In this document: in pieces, positions 31,501-38,413 of the stretch | Layout: every line of letters begins with the position of its first letter | Numbering within the stretch: the first letter of the stretch is position 1 | Source: Blastobasis lacticolella | Taxonomy: Eukaryota; Arthropoda; Insecta; Lepidoptera; Blastobasidae | Length of the DNA stretch: 64,000 nt | Assembly: GCA_905147135.1 (NCBI GenBank) | Contig: LR990056.1 | Coordinates: forward strand, 3,916,001-3,980,000 | Direction: 5' to 3' | The notes under the pieces: generated by a model | Databases searched by the model: none | What the model was told of the DNA's origin: nothing | What the model saw: the letters and a program-made list of their open reading frames with translations, nothing else | Translations under genes and position numbers: made by a program

Positions 31501-34304
31501 GATAACGTAACAAACAGATCGTAGATGTACATTAACTACCGACACATGGGGAACAATTCCATGAGGTCATGATAATTATTTTATAACAATTGTATATTAT
31601 TATCTTTCTTGATGACTACATTTTAAATTGAAATTGAAAACAAATATCGTGGGTATTTAAGTGTAGTATTGTCTGTTGCAGGCCTCGCTACTTAGGGCGT
31701 ACCAGCGGCCCCGAGGGCGGCAGCTGGCGCCGCGGGCCCGCCGACCCGCTGCCTGCGCCCACTGTGAGTACATATACACATATACTCGTACATACATACA
31801 TAACGTCACGCCTTTTTCAAGCAGGGGTAGGCATATGAATGAATGAATGAATGAATGATTTATTTATTGCTCTAAAATGTGGTGCATGGTAGATGTTACA
31901 ATTTTTATACTCGCTTCTCACACTTTACCAGTATCTGGCATGCAATATTAGAAACATAATTAATCTAATTGTTATTGAAATGTCTACAACAAAATTTATA
32001 AATCTCCAAAATAACCATGTCACTACAAATAATTAATAATATTAGTTAGTCATAACACGTTACAATGTCAAAATAAGAATCAACGCAACCAAACGCAAAC
32101 TTGACCCACATTGTTCTACTTGCTACGGTCCTGACAGATCGCTCTCGTTTCTTCCACATGTATTTACCTTTTCATATGTGAACGTCGGTTGGGTACTCTT
32201 GACGTGAGTTTGAACCGGCAGTCAAAATTATAGAAATTCGGTTCAAAATTTCATCATCTTAACCGAAAGATGCCTAATATTTGACATCCCCATGAAGATC
32301 TCATCTTTGTCCTACAGTGAACGTTTTTTTGCTGGTATGACGATGATAGTGGCCCAAGTTATCCAAATTGATATTCCATTCATCCATTTCACATTCATTA
32401 CAGTAGCAACATATCCAATTGGATATGAGCGTTATGTAAGTACATTTCCTCTAGAGAGTTTGAAGTGAAATATTGGCTTTGTTTACATTTTATCCTTATG
32501 GCGAGTCTACCAAGTAGTACACAATGCCTATTAACAACATTTCAAATACATCTATTAACCAAGTACAAATTTACACAAAAAAAAGGCGAACGTCACAAAC
32601 GCTAACCTACCAACATCTGGGCAATATTACCGCCATTAAAGATTTCTTGGAAAAAATATAAATTATTTTTGTACCTCGTCTCGGAAAAGCAAAGTCTTCT
32701 AACACTATAACACAGTCTATTTATTTTACTTATAACGGACTTCATCAATGGGAAACATGTACAAATGAGTAATGAAAATAAAAAAAAATATTTTTGGTTG
32801 TGACTGAGCCAATACATTGTTCACCACTATCGACCACTCACTCCTACACCCCTTATACCCAGGAGCGCTCGTCCACCTGGCGTACGAAGGACGGCGCGGG
32901 CCGCGAGCCGCGCGACCGCGACGGGGGCCGCGACCGCGAGTTCCGCGACGCGCCGCGCGACCGCGACCGCGACCGCTTCCCGCCCAGGAGGGACGACCGG
33001 TGAGTGGGACTACATTGCCATAATCTCTGTAGCGACATCTATCGCTCCACTAGGGAAACTCTACGATACTCACATTACGAGTACACGAACACAAGGTTGG
33101 CAAGCATCCGCACATAGATGGCGCTAACCGTCCTGCATCGCGCTAGAGAAATGTGCCAACTTCCACGGCATATATACAACTGTCGGACCCTTGGTCCCCT
33201 GGTCACAACGCCCGGCCAGGTGAGTAATTACCCTTTTCTACCAGAAGGTAGAACACCATCTTCGCTTGCCAACATTGGCGGCAACCTTATCCTGCACCGC
33301 CAAAATCTCCACCTGGCGCACGAAGGACTCATGTGTAACAGAGCGGCCGGCCGGCTGGTTATGCTGGACTCGCAAGAGATCAAGGCGTCCAGCTTAACTC
33401 CGCCTTGCAGGAAGCGATGATACGAGGGCCAGCGGCCTACGTTTACGATAAGAGGGTGCCGAAGACCCGGCAAAATGGAATAAAGAGTAGGAAAGCGGAC
33501 CCTGGCAGAAGCTGACCGATACGATAATGATTATGAATAGCAATAATCACAAACTTCTGCAAGAATGTTTATAAATAAATGAGGTTCTGAGGTTTTCTAT
33601 GGCTCTTAGTTAGACGATGTCACATTTACTCAATTCATCGCAAAAATTAACCTACTTTATTCTTCATCAGCGACGGCCCACGACGTGACGACCGGGATGG
33701 CCCACGCCGCGACGACCGCGATGGACCACGGCGCGATGACCGCGACGGACCAAGACGCGACGACCGCGATGGCCCACGCCGCGACGACCGCGACGGACCG
33801 AGGCGTGACGATCGCGACGGTCCACGTCGCGATGATCGCGACGGTCCGAGACGCGATGACCGCGATGGTCCCAAGCGCGATGACCGCGACGGACCGAAGC
33901 GTGAGGAACGTCGCCCGCCGGCGCCGCGCCGCGAGGAGAAACGTTAGTATTTACCACATTATTAGAGGATAATTACCAAAGAAATTGGACATAGAAGGAG
34001 CCTACAGAAGTCCCAATCTATATTTTATTTATCTTTTTAATGGCCCAAAAAGGACGGCTATGTAACTGGTCTGATGATGGAGTCGGAAGGTGTTCGCAAT
34101 AAGATAACCCCATCGTGTTTGGACGCTTTGGAATGGTCTTGAATTGTAGGCATGTACCATAGGTACTATACCGCGCTAAAACAGCTCATGATTTTCTATT
34201 TATTTCATTTGTGTACTTATTTATACAGCTAGGTATAATCAGTCATTCCTATTACAGCACGCGATCCGGACGGCGACGACTGGCAACCCGTCACCAGGCG
34301 TTAA
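13542..34304 (+). CDS. eIF3a: Eukaryotic translation initiation factor 3 subunit a
   Basis: eIF3a is the scaffold subunit of the eIF3 complex, which binds the 40S ribosome. The exons are 13542-13590, 13808-14036, 14663-14837, 15201-15389, 15911-16033, 17247-17455, 18078-18244, 19439-19576, 20218-20422, 21016-21115, 21738-21967, 22668-22860, 23418-23522, 23978-24107, 26276-26478, 28296-28459, 29438-29697, 30252-30342, 30948-31178, 31682-31763, 32863-32999, 33671-33942 and 34258-34304: 3729 nt, 1242 residues. Family landmarks are [13 protein letters not shown] (N-terminus), [50 protein letters not shown], the PCI region (about residues 315-500), [14 protein letters not shown] in the charged helix (about 530-900), an Arg/Asp-rich tail (about 900-1227) and the conserved end [11 protein letters not shown]. 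All junctions keep frame. Intron 10 uses a GC donor. Introns 4-6 hold snoRNA candidates. At exon 15 only the first of three repeated donors keeps frame. Confidence 0.97.
15485..15622 (+). ncRNA. Candidate H/ACA snoRNA, copy 1 (eIF3a intron 4)
   Basis: H/ACA RNAs guide conversion of uridine to pseudouridine. About 138 nt fit a hairpin-H box-hairpin-ACA layout. The 5' hairpin has lower stem GCCTCTGA/TCAGAGGC and upper stem CCATTTC/GAATTGG (one mismatch). The putative pocket strands are AATAAATC and TAGGCC. The H box is AAATTA at 15547-15552 (fits ANANNA). The 3' hairpin has outer stem GTTAG/CTAGC and pocket strands containing GACGCG and GTTAAT. ACA at 15617-15619 lies three bases before the assigned end. 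It is in host sense, 95 bp from the donor. Two paralogues follow in introns 5 and 6. It could instead be a mobile hairpin repeat, but box placement and covariation argue for an RNA. Confidence 0.78.
16570..16720 (+). repeat. Dispersed repeat fragment in eIF3a intron 5
   Basis: The string GGTGGTAAGTGACGACGCGG, followed by AAGATGGAGCATGCCTGTCT and GAACAGCCTATTGATCA, recurs at about 54187-54300 with a few changes. It is a shared retroelement fragment. A short inverted pair around GGCATAGTGCC (16665-16700) follows it. No coding content was recognised. Confidence 0.55.
16935..17071 (+). ncRNA. Candidate H/ACA snoRNA, copy 2 (eIF3a intron 5)
   Basis: This has the same architecture as the intron-4 copy, about 137 nt. 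The lower stem GCCTCTGA/TCAGAGGC and upper stem CCATTTC/GAAATGG are both fully paired. Pocket strands AATAAATC and TAGGCC are identical to the other copies. The H box is AAATGA (16997-17002). The 3' hairpin has inner stem CAGGTGGTAA/TTACCATCTG with one G-U pair, outer stem GTTAG/CTAGC, and conserved GACGTG and GTTAAT strands. The ACA box is 17066-17068. The sense matches the host gene and the 3' end is 175 bp before the exon-6 acceptor. Of the three copies this folds best by eye. Confidence 0.8.
17505..17685 (+). repeat. SINE family A fragment in eIF3a intron 6
   Basis: The body of the family-A SINE is recognisable (GATGAAACCTGCTGATCC, AAGGTCACGGAGGTCAGATG, GAGCACGACCGGGACACTAA). The tRNA head is missing. 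It lies just upstream of the third snoRNA candidate, in the same intron and orientation. Confidence 0.65.
17725..17864 (+). ncRNA. Candidate H/ACA snoRNA, copy 3 (eIF3a intron 6)
   Basis: This is a diverged paralogue of the intron-4 and intron-5 copies, about 140 nt. Lower stem CCCTCCGA/TCGGAGGG and upper stem CCGTATC/GATACGG are fully paired although four positions on each side differ from copy 2. The pocket strands AATAAATC and TAGGCC are unchanged. The H box is AAATTA (17790-17795). The 3' hairpin has outer stem GCAGCC/GGCTGT, replacing the GTTAG/CTAGC pair of the other copies, with GACGCG and GTTAAT strands retained. ACA is at 17859-17861. Paired changes in stems with invariant pocket strands are what selection on a guide RNA would leave. 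Confidence 0.8.
18950..19175 (+). repeat. SINE family A copy in eIF3a intron 7
   Basis: The element runs from the GAGGGAAGTCGTGATGAAAC body through GCGGACCCCGGGCCCTCG to the ACCGGGACATTAACGCCAAG tail, closely matching the copy at 983-1267. The tRNA-like head is lost. The 3' end AAGATGA is followed by sequence shared with other copies. Confidence 0.75.
19690..19885 (+). repeat. SINE family A copy in eIF3a intron 8
   Basis: A diverged 3' portion of the family-A SINE: CCATGATCCAATGTGGTCAG, then GGCAGTCGCTCCATAGTAAT, GATCACGGTCAAGGCTGACC and GGGACATTAACGCCAAGATG. Next to it (about 19925-20090) is another repeat piece containing TCTACTCTGCCAGACACCAC-like sequence related to family C. Confidence 0.6.
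20735..20996. repeat. Palindromic MITE in eIF3a intron 9
   Basis: The left arm ATCTGTTTATTCTGACTTGT continues into CTTATTTGGT; the right arm is its inverse (ACCAAATAGGACAAGACAGA, then ATAAACAGAT). Outer parts also pair (ACACTTGAAC with a CTTGAACGCGTTTAAG region). The right end AAAGCCGGACTAATTC resembles the end of the small palindrome at 52154-52265, suggesting one family. Confidence 0.55.
21486..21644. repeat. MITE-like repeat, family D, in eIF3a intron 11
   Basis: The ends CACGGCTAGCACAAGT and, inverted, ACTTGTGCTCCGTGCAG bracket a body with AAAATGAAAGAGATAGCAGT. The same body motif recurs at about 24870-24965 and, inverted, at 47280-47405 (GATACTGCTATCTCTTTCGT). It is a short non-autonomous inverted-repeat element. 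Confidence 0.5.
22213..22428. repeat. MITE with AGGGTCTTCGCG ends in eIF3a intron 11
   Basis: AGAGGGTCTTCGCG near 22229 is mirrored by CGCGAAGACCC at about 22405-22417. The interior GTCATTGGCTGGAATAGATA, then GTCATTTTACAGCAGTTGTT, is shared with about 3370-3410, where the BLMH intron carries a related copy. No coding content. Confidence 0.5.
23180..23400 (-). repeat. SINE family A copy, reverse, in eIF3a intron 12
   Basis: Read on the minus strand: a tRNA-like head with a GGTGGACGAGTGTTTGAGGT A-box region and an ACCGGTTTCGAATTCCAC B-box-like region, then the body with GAGAGAAAACATCGTGATGA. The 3' part is cut short. Confidence 0.6.
24265..26090. repeat. Repeat-rich intron 14 of eIF3a, with three family-C copies
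   Basis: Intron 14 (24108-26275) holds family-C repeats at 24265-24432 (minus), 25577-25815 (plus) and 25863-26090 (plus), a family-D piece at about 24870-24965, and A/T-rich sequence between 24970 and 25560 in which I recognise nothing. The last two family-C copies are near-tandem and share CTGCCAAGCGTGGAGATTA-like and GTCCTGCAGTGGACT-like blocks. No gene is visible in this stretch. Confidence 0.65.
26317..26825 (+). repeat. eIF3a: Threefold 170-bp tandem repeat of eIF3a exon 15 and its donor
   Basis: The 3' 162 bp of exon 15 plus the first bases of its intron (GTGAGTAT) occur three times head to tail, at 26317-26486, 26487-26656 and 26657-26825, with no difference that I can see by eye. 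Each copy ends in the same donor. The unit is not a multiple of three, so using the second or third donor shifts frame and meets a stop. Copies 2 and 3 have no acceptor. A worn partial fourth copy follows at about 26828-26895. Either a very recent duplication or an assembly error would give this pattern. Confidence 0.85.
27080..27880. mobile_element. Non-autonomous hAT-like element in eIF3a intron 15
   Basis: The 15-bp ends TAGGGATGTTACGGA and TCCGTAACATCCCTA are exact inverses. They are flanked by the exact 8-bp duplication GTCTATAG (27072-27079 and 27881-27888), diagnostic of hAT transposition. Both subterminal regions are packed with GTCGGAGTCGGAG-type repeats in opposite orientation. The 801-bp body has no transposase. 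The intact ends and duplication imply a fairly young insertion. Confidence 0.9.
28501..28760 (-). repeat. SINE family A copy, reverse, in eIF3a intron 16
   Basis: On the minus strand: ACGGTGAGGGAAAACATCGT, the GTAGCAGGGTCATGGAGGTC block, and a GGGACATTAACGCCAAGATG end. It closely matches the copy at 18950-19175. It starts 41 bp after exon 16. A family-C copy (29089-29325) lies further along the same intron. Confidence 0.75.
30608..30672 (+). pseudogene. Degenerate tRNA-Lys(CTT)-like sequence in eIF3a intron 18
   Basis: GTCGGTAGCGCATGAGACTC, then TTGATC, CAGGGTCGTGG and GTGCCCC, match the D-arm, anticodon arm and T-arm of animal tRNA-Lys with a CTT anticodon. Several changes break it: an extra base in the anticodon stem, TTTAGT where the T-loop needs TTCGA, and no matching acceptor stem. 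It is a tRNA relic or retroposon head, not a working tRNA. Confidence 0.6.
33410..33545 (+). mobile_element. Non-LTR retrotransposon 3' fragment in eIF3a intron 21
   Basis: In the plus direction the stretch ends GTGCCGAAGACCCGGCAAAA, then AGTAGGAAAGCGGACCCTGG, which parallels the AEDRAKW...RKADPG tail of the fragment at 23-270, with frameshifts. Upstream, 33110-33410 may belong to the same element. It contains a 21-bp segment at about 33308 with one mismatch to exon 21. Confidence 0.5.
33672..33911 (+). repeat. eIF3a: Ten 8-residue repeats in eIF3a exon 22
   Basis: Within exon 22, ten successive 24-bp units encode DGPRRDDR or near variants (the last two start DGPK). Most differences between units are silent third-base changes (CCA/CCG/CCC, CGC/CGT/CGA, GAT/GAC), so the protein repeat is kept while the DNA drifts. 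This corresponds to the decapeptide DDDRGPRRG-type tail of vertebrate eIF3a. A looser Arg/Asp repeat fills exon 19. Confidence 0.9.
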
Positions 34305-35361
34305 ATCGCCGCGCCCTGCAACGGAGGGAAGGGCCCTTCGAGGCCCCACACGTACCAACCGCGGCATAACTTTAGGGAAACCCCAAAACCTTTAGAGGCC
34401 CCAGCGTAGCAACACCAGGGGGCTTGCCATGAGCTCCTATAGCAGGACCTAAACAGAACGAGACAAGCTTATGTGACACGTATAGCGCTGTTTCTAAGCA
34501 GGGCAGTTCTGTTTAGGCCCTGCTACATATAAAACCTTATAATAAGCCCTCAGTAAGGTATATTATTGGGCGTTATTTACTGATCGCATATTTTTTCCCA
34601 TTGGCTGGACATATGCTACGGTGGTGCCATCTAGTATCATATTCCCTTTTAGTGGCAGGTTCACTTAAAGCTTTTCATTTTAACATTTTGTATCGATTAT
34701 TATGTTAGACTTCAGTTTTTATTACACTCTAACAGTAGTTATTGTTACTTATTGACGCTGACTTGTTTATGCTTCGCGTTAGTGTAATATCCGTCTAAAA
34801 AGTCAAGAGATTTGGGTATTAGGGACGTTGAATGTAATTTCGAATCGTTCAGTTCAGAAATCATCAAGTTGCTCGACTTTCTAGACAGATCTAGTCTGTA
34901 AGATTCTTTTCAATGAGCATCTTACTACAATCGTGATGTTTTTGATCGATCAAATGTTGATCGGAGACGGAAGAGAGGTGCTCGTTCTAAACAATCGGAT
35001 GATAGAGACGTCACAATACCCAATTGGTACTTTCTTATATTTTATTAGGTGGATACTATAGCTACGATGCACCTTGTGTACCATATGTAATCCAATGTAT
35101 TATGACATTTATTTTATACGGAATAGGGGCGTTTATTTTTTATTTCATTTACGCATACAGTACCTGTGCGAAGCGAAGTTCATTTATACAGCATTTTTAC
35201 GAGACATTTTTATAACAGCCTATTTAAGTTTGTAATGTTTAAATTGAATGATAGCAGTGCCTAGATGCGTGCTAGATAAGGGCGAAAATCTAAACAAATT
35301 ACTGGATGCTTACATGAAATAAGCTGTGTAGTTAGATGACTATTTTACTCGTATTTCTGCC

Positions 35362-35367
35362 AATAAA
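35362..35367 (+). terminator. eIF3a: Poly(A) signal of eIF3a
   Basis: AATAAA lies 1058 bases after the stop codon, in the text CCAATAAATGATTG, followed by T-rich sequence. No better signal was noticed between the stop and here, so the 3' UTR would be just over 1 kb. The UTR sequence 34305-35361 shows no repeat family seen elsewhere in the window. Confidence 0.55.
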
Positions 35368-35435
35368 TGATTGAATCGGTTCATAAATCGTTTCTTTTTT
35401 CTTCTTATTCTCATCCTTATCCTATCCTTTCCATA

Positions 35436-35748
35436 AGGGTCAATTCATGCTAGCGCAGGGTCGAAGCCTAGGTTGGACTTTTGACAGGAGTTAATATAGC
35501 AAATTATTTTGATTTTAATATTTATTTAATAGAGCAAATATAACTTTGTCTCAAAAACCTCTTGAGATAAAAAAGACGTACGAATTCGCGCGCATTCTAC
35601 GATTTGCGCTCGCCTGCGTGCGACCAACGTTGACGGATACGTCTCGTACGCGAACCAACACGTCGTCAGGCCAGTATCCGCCTGCTAAACAATTCAATTG
35701 CGCAACTTGTGAAGAATTTGATGATTCGCTAGTTTGAATTGGCCCTAA
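35436..35748. repeat. Inverted-repeat element after the eIF3a gene
   Basis: AAGGGTCAATTCATGCTAGCG on the left resembles the inverse of the right end CGCTAGTTTGAATTGGCCCTAA (about 15 of 21 positions). The interior is C/G-richer (CGTACGAATTCGCGCGCAT, then ACGTCGTCAGGCC). The borders look like a small TA-inserting DNA element, but the ends are imperfect and the family is not identified. Confidence 0.4.
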
Positions 35749-36099
35749 TTTAATAACTATGTTATCTGGAAGCCTCCATGGTACGGGTCGCCTTGTAGAC
35801 ACGCCCTCACCTAAGAATCTTAACGACAGTATGCGGTAAGCTTGGTCCACATAAACGACATTGGATTTGATTTCAAGAGATAATTCGGAAGCTGCTGGAC
35901 TCTGTGGACCATGCCATTACCACAACTACAAAATATTACTATACTATTAAGGTTCTGTTGCCACTTAATCATTTGAATCTTCACAATATTTGCAATGGCT
36001 GCTGATTACATAGAGAAAAAAATATACTACTAAGGTCGCAGGTACCAGCCGGATACGGAAGGCCTTTGTAGAGATCTTGGGGGATTCGGCTAATCATCA

Positions 36100-36410
36100 T
36101 CATTTTGGCGTTAAATCCCGGTTGTGCTCTCACGCGGCACGTGAAAGAAATATCCGCCTTCCTACTCCTCTTGGTCTACTTTGCTCGACCTTCGTCATCC
36201 TTGGTGGTGAGTTTACTTGGTCGCATGTCACTCTTTTAACGACGGGTTGCCATCGCTTCTTGGGCCGGCCTCTTCTTTCAGTGCCGTGCCTGGCGGTCCG
36301 TTAAGCCACCGGTCCGACGTGGCATGGCCAGACATATTCTCTAATTTGCCGATCTGCGCAAGACGTGGCCGTACCATCGAACACGACACTCTTGGACGTT
36401 TTCTGCGATG
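36100..36410 (-). mobile_element. Non-LTR retrotransposon C-terminal remnant
   Basis: On the minus strand: RWYGHVLRRS, a frameshifted stretch, then RGRPKKRWQPVVKR, the same C-terminal landmarks as the fragment at 23-270. It ends beside a short piece of family-A SINE tail (about 36106-36130). The 156-codon plus-strand frame across this region is an accident of the antisense. Confidence 0.55.
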
Positions 36411-36580
36411 TCACGGAAGCCAAGGCTGCCACGAATGTGGGCGTTTCGGATACGATATTTGCGTGAAACTCCACACATCCACCCGCCTTTCGGCTAACAT
36501 TATGACGGAATACCGTAATGATAGAAGACTGGTTAAACTATCTGGTAGTGAAATAGGATTCGCGGACTCCGATCGGCAGG

Positions 36581-36783
36581 TCACCAGAGGGCCTAGTGTG
36601 AGTTCCGCTTCGATTTTACTTAACTATCGCGTTTGCGTTTACGTCGAAATTAGTATGAAGAAAAAAACTTCATTTACGTACCACTAGGCGGCGCTATACA
36701 TTTTTTCATACTAATTTTCACGTAAACGCAAACGCGATAGTTAAGTAAAATCGAAGCGGAACTCACACTAGGCCCTCTGGTGA
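36581..36783. repeat. MITE with about 62-bp near-perfect inverted repeats
   Basis: The left arm starts TCACCAGAGGGCCTAGTGTG and runs through TTTGCGTTTACG; the right arm is its inverse to CTAGGCCCTCTGGTGA with no mismatch that I can see over about 62 bp. The loop carries ACGTACCACTAGGCGGCGCT. No target duplication is obvious. Such well-kept arms point to recent activity. Confidence 0.8.
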
Positions 36784-37023
36784 TGTGGACTCGAAAGGTC
36801 CGAACTCGGAACCACCCAAAGCGTACTAGAATGTGAGGGAGTTCTATAGATATGGATTGTACAAAACCGGTCGTATCTCGGAAATAGTGGTTGCACCCAA
36901 AGGGACTTAATCAGGGCATTTAACTCGATAACATATCAAAATTAACTGAAACCACAATTTCCAAAGAACTTTTGCGGGGTCCTTTTGTCTGATCCTATCA
37001 CGTACAGAAACTTCCATGTTTAA

Positions 37024-38222
37024 CCCTTTAACCGCCAAGGTCGGATATATCCGACAAAAATTTTCGTGCTCATTTCGCCAAGGACGGATATTTACGACCA
37101 AATACCACTACTCGGTTAATCTGCCTTTTTGTTTGATAGCACTGTATTATATTAAAATTATGTTCATAATTTGGTAAATAGTTGATGAAGTAATCATATA
37201 CAATTGCTTACGCTTTAGTTTCTTAATTAGAAGACTTAAAAATAATGTCTAAAGTTGAATAAATTACTGATAGTATTATTCGAAAAGTGTATTGGTGTCC
37301 AGCGCCAGTGACGGAAAAATCCGACAATAAGGATGGGACATAAGCAATGATTTACTGGTAGAAAAATCCACATAAATTAAATTATTTCTGTTTATACTTA
37401 CTAATTTATAATAAAACAAATAAAGCAAATGTTACTCTATAGTAAACACATTTATTTCTATAAATAAATGTGTTTATTTTGTTTTATTTATAATAAATAA
37501 AGCTTAAAAATGTCAGTGACTGAATCGACAATTCCCATCCCTAGTCTGCATGTTTAGAAACTAATGTTGCTAGTACACCCAGCGCCACGGACGGAAAAAG
37601 ACGACCGCTTCTGACGTCATAAACGAGTGCCGCCTTCTGGATTTTTCCATTGGTGTTGTGCTTATGCGTGTTATTATTATGTTCGTGTTATCGATTAATG
37701 TGATTAAACATGATTACAGCTGAAGAATTAATACGTATTCTGGAAGGTGATCTGTAGTTAAATATCATTAGAATCTGTCAAGGTTCGATTCGGTAAACTG
37801 ATATTAATATTGTTAAAATAAGTATAATCATGTTTGTTAAAAAACTGACCAATGTTGTTTGTTAACTATTGCATTTAGATAAAGAATACTCTATAGGACT
37901 GCATTGAAAAATAAGAATAACAAAATTCTTTTCATGACCAATTTTATTGTGCGGAAATCAATAAATCTTTCAATATCTGTAAACGCTTTTTGTTTCATTG
38001 TGTTACCAAAATACCTGCTAATATTAGAAATAAAATTACAAAGTAACGTTTTCTATCTACTGTCTGTTACGATATTTAGATGAAATTGTAAGCGTTTGAA
38101 GGGGAATTACCCATATCGATATACTATTGAACATCACTATTTGTTGTAGGTATTTATTTTTCGTTTTACTGTGCGTGGCGCTGAGGGCACGCCAACTGAT
38201 TCTAAGCGTGGCGGTTAAAGGG
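37024..38222. mobile_element. Non-autonomous piggyBac-like element
   Basis: TTAA stands at both borders (37020-37023 and 38223-38226), and the ends are exact inverses over at least 13 bp: CCCTTTAACCGCC and GGCGGTTAAAGGG. TTAA target duplications with CCCTTTA-type ends are characteristic of piggyBac-like elements. The interior has internal repeats around CCAGCGCCAGTGACGGAAAA and CCAGCGCCACGGACGGAAAA, a hint of nested insertions. No transposase frame was seen. Confidence 0.85.
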
Positions 38223-38413
38223 TTAATCCATATCTTCAGTCGTAGGATTGAATAATAATTTATTTACGAAAATACAGATTGCAACCGGAAAAGGTCTTAT
38301 AATAGTAAAAAATTATTACGCATTCATATTCATTTATCTCAGGCAATATCAAACAAAGAGAGGCAAAAGATTAGAGTCTTGTCAGACAGTTTACGGCGCT
38401 GCGTTGCCGAGAT

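Noticed and set aside
33647..33972. Antisense and out-of-frame repeats (GPSRSSRR and similar) over eIF3a exon 22
   Set aside because: Any frame of a 24-bp coding repeat gives a repetitive peptide; the true frame is fixed by splicing and by the conserved [11 protein letters not shown] end.
36217..36687. Plus-strand open frame of 156 codons
   Set aside because: It runs antisense through a non-LTR fragment and into the arm of a MITE; no protein-like composition or homologue recognised.
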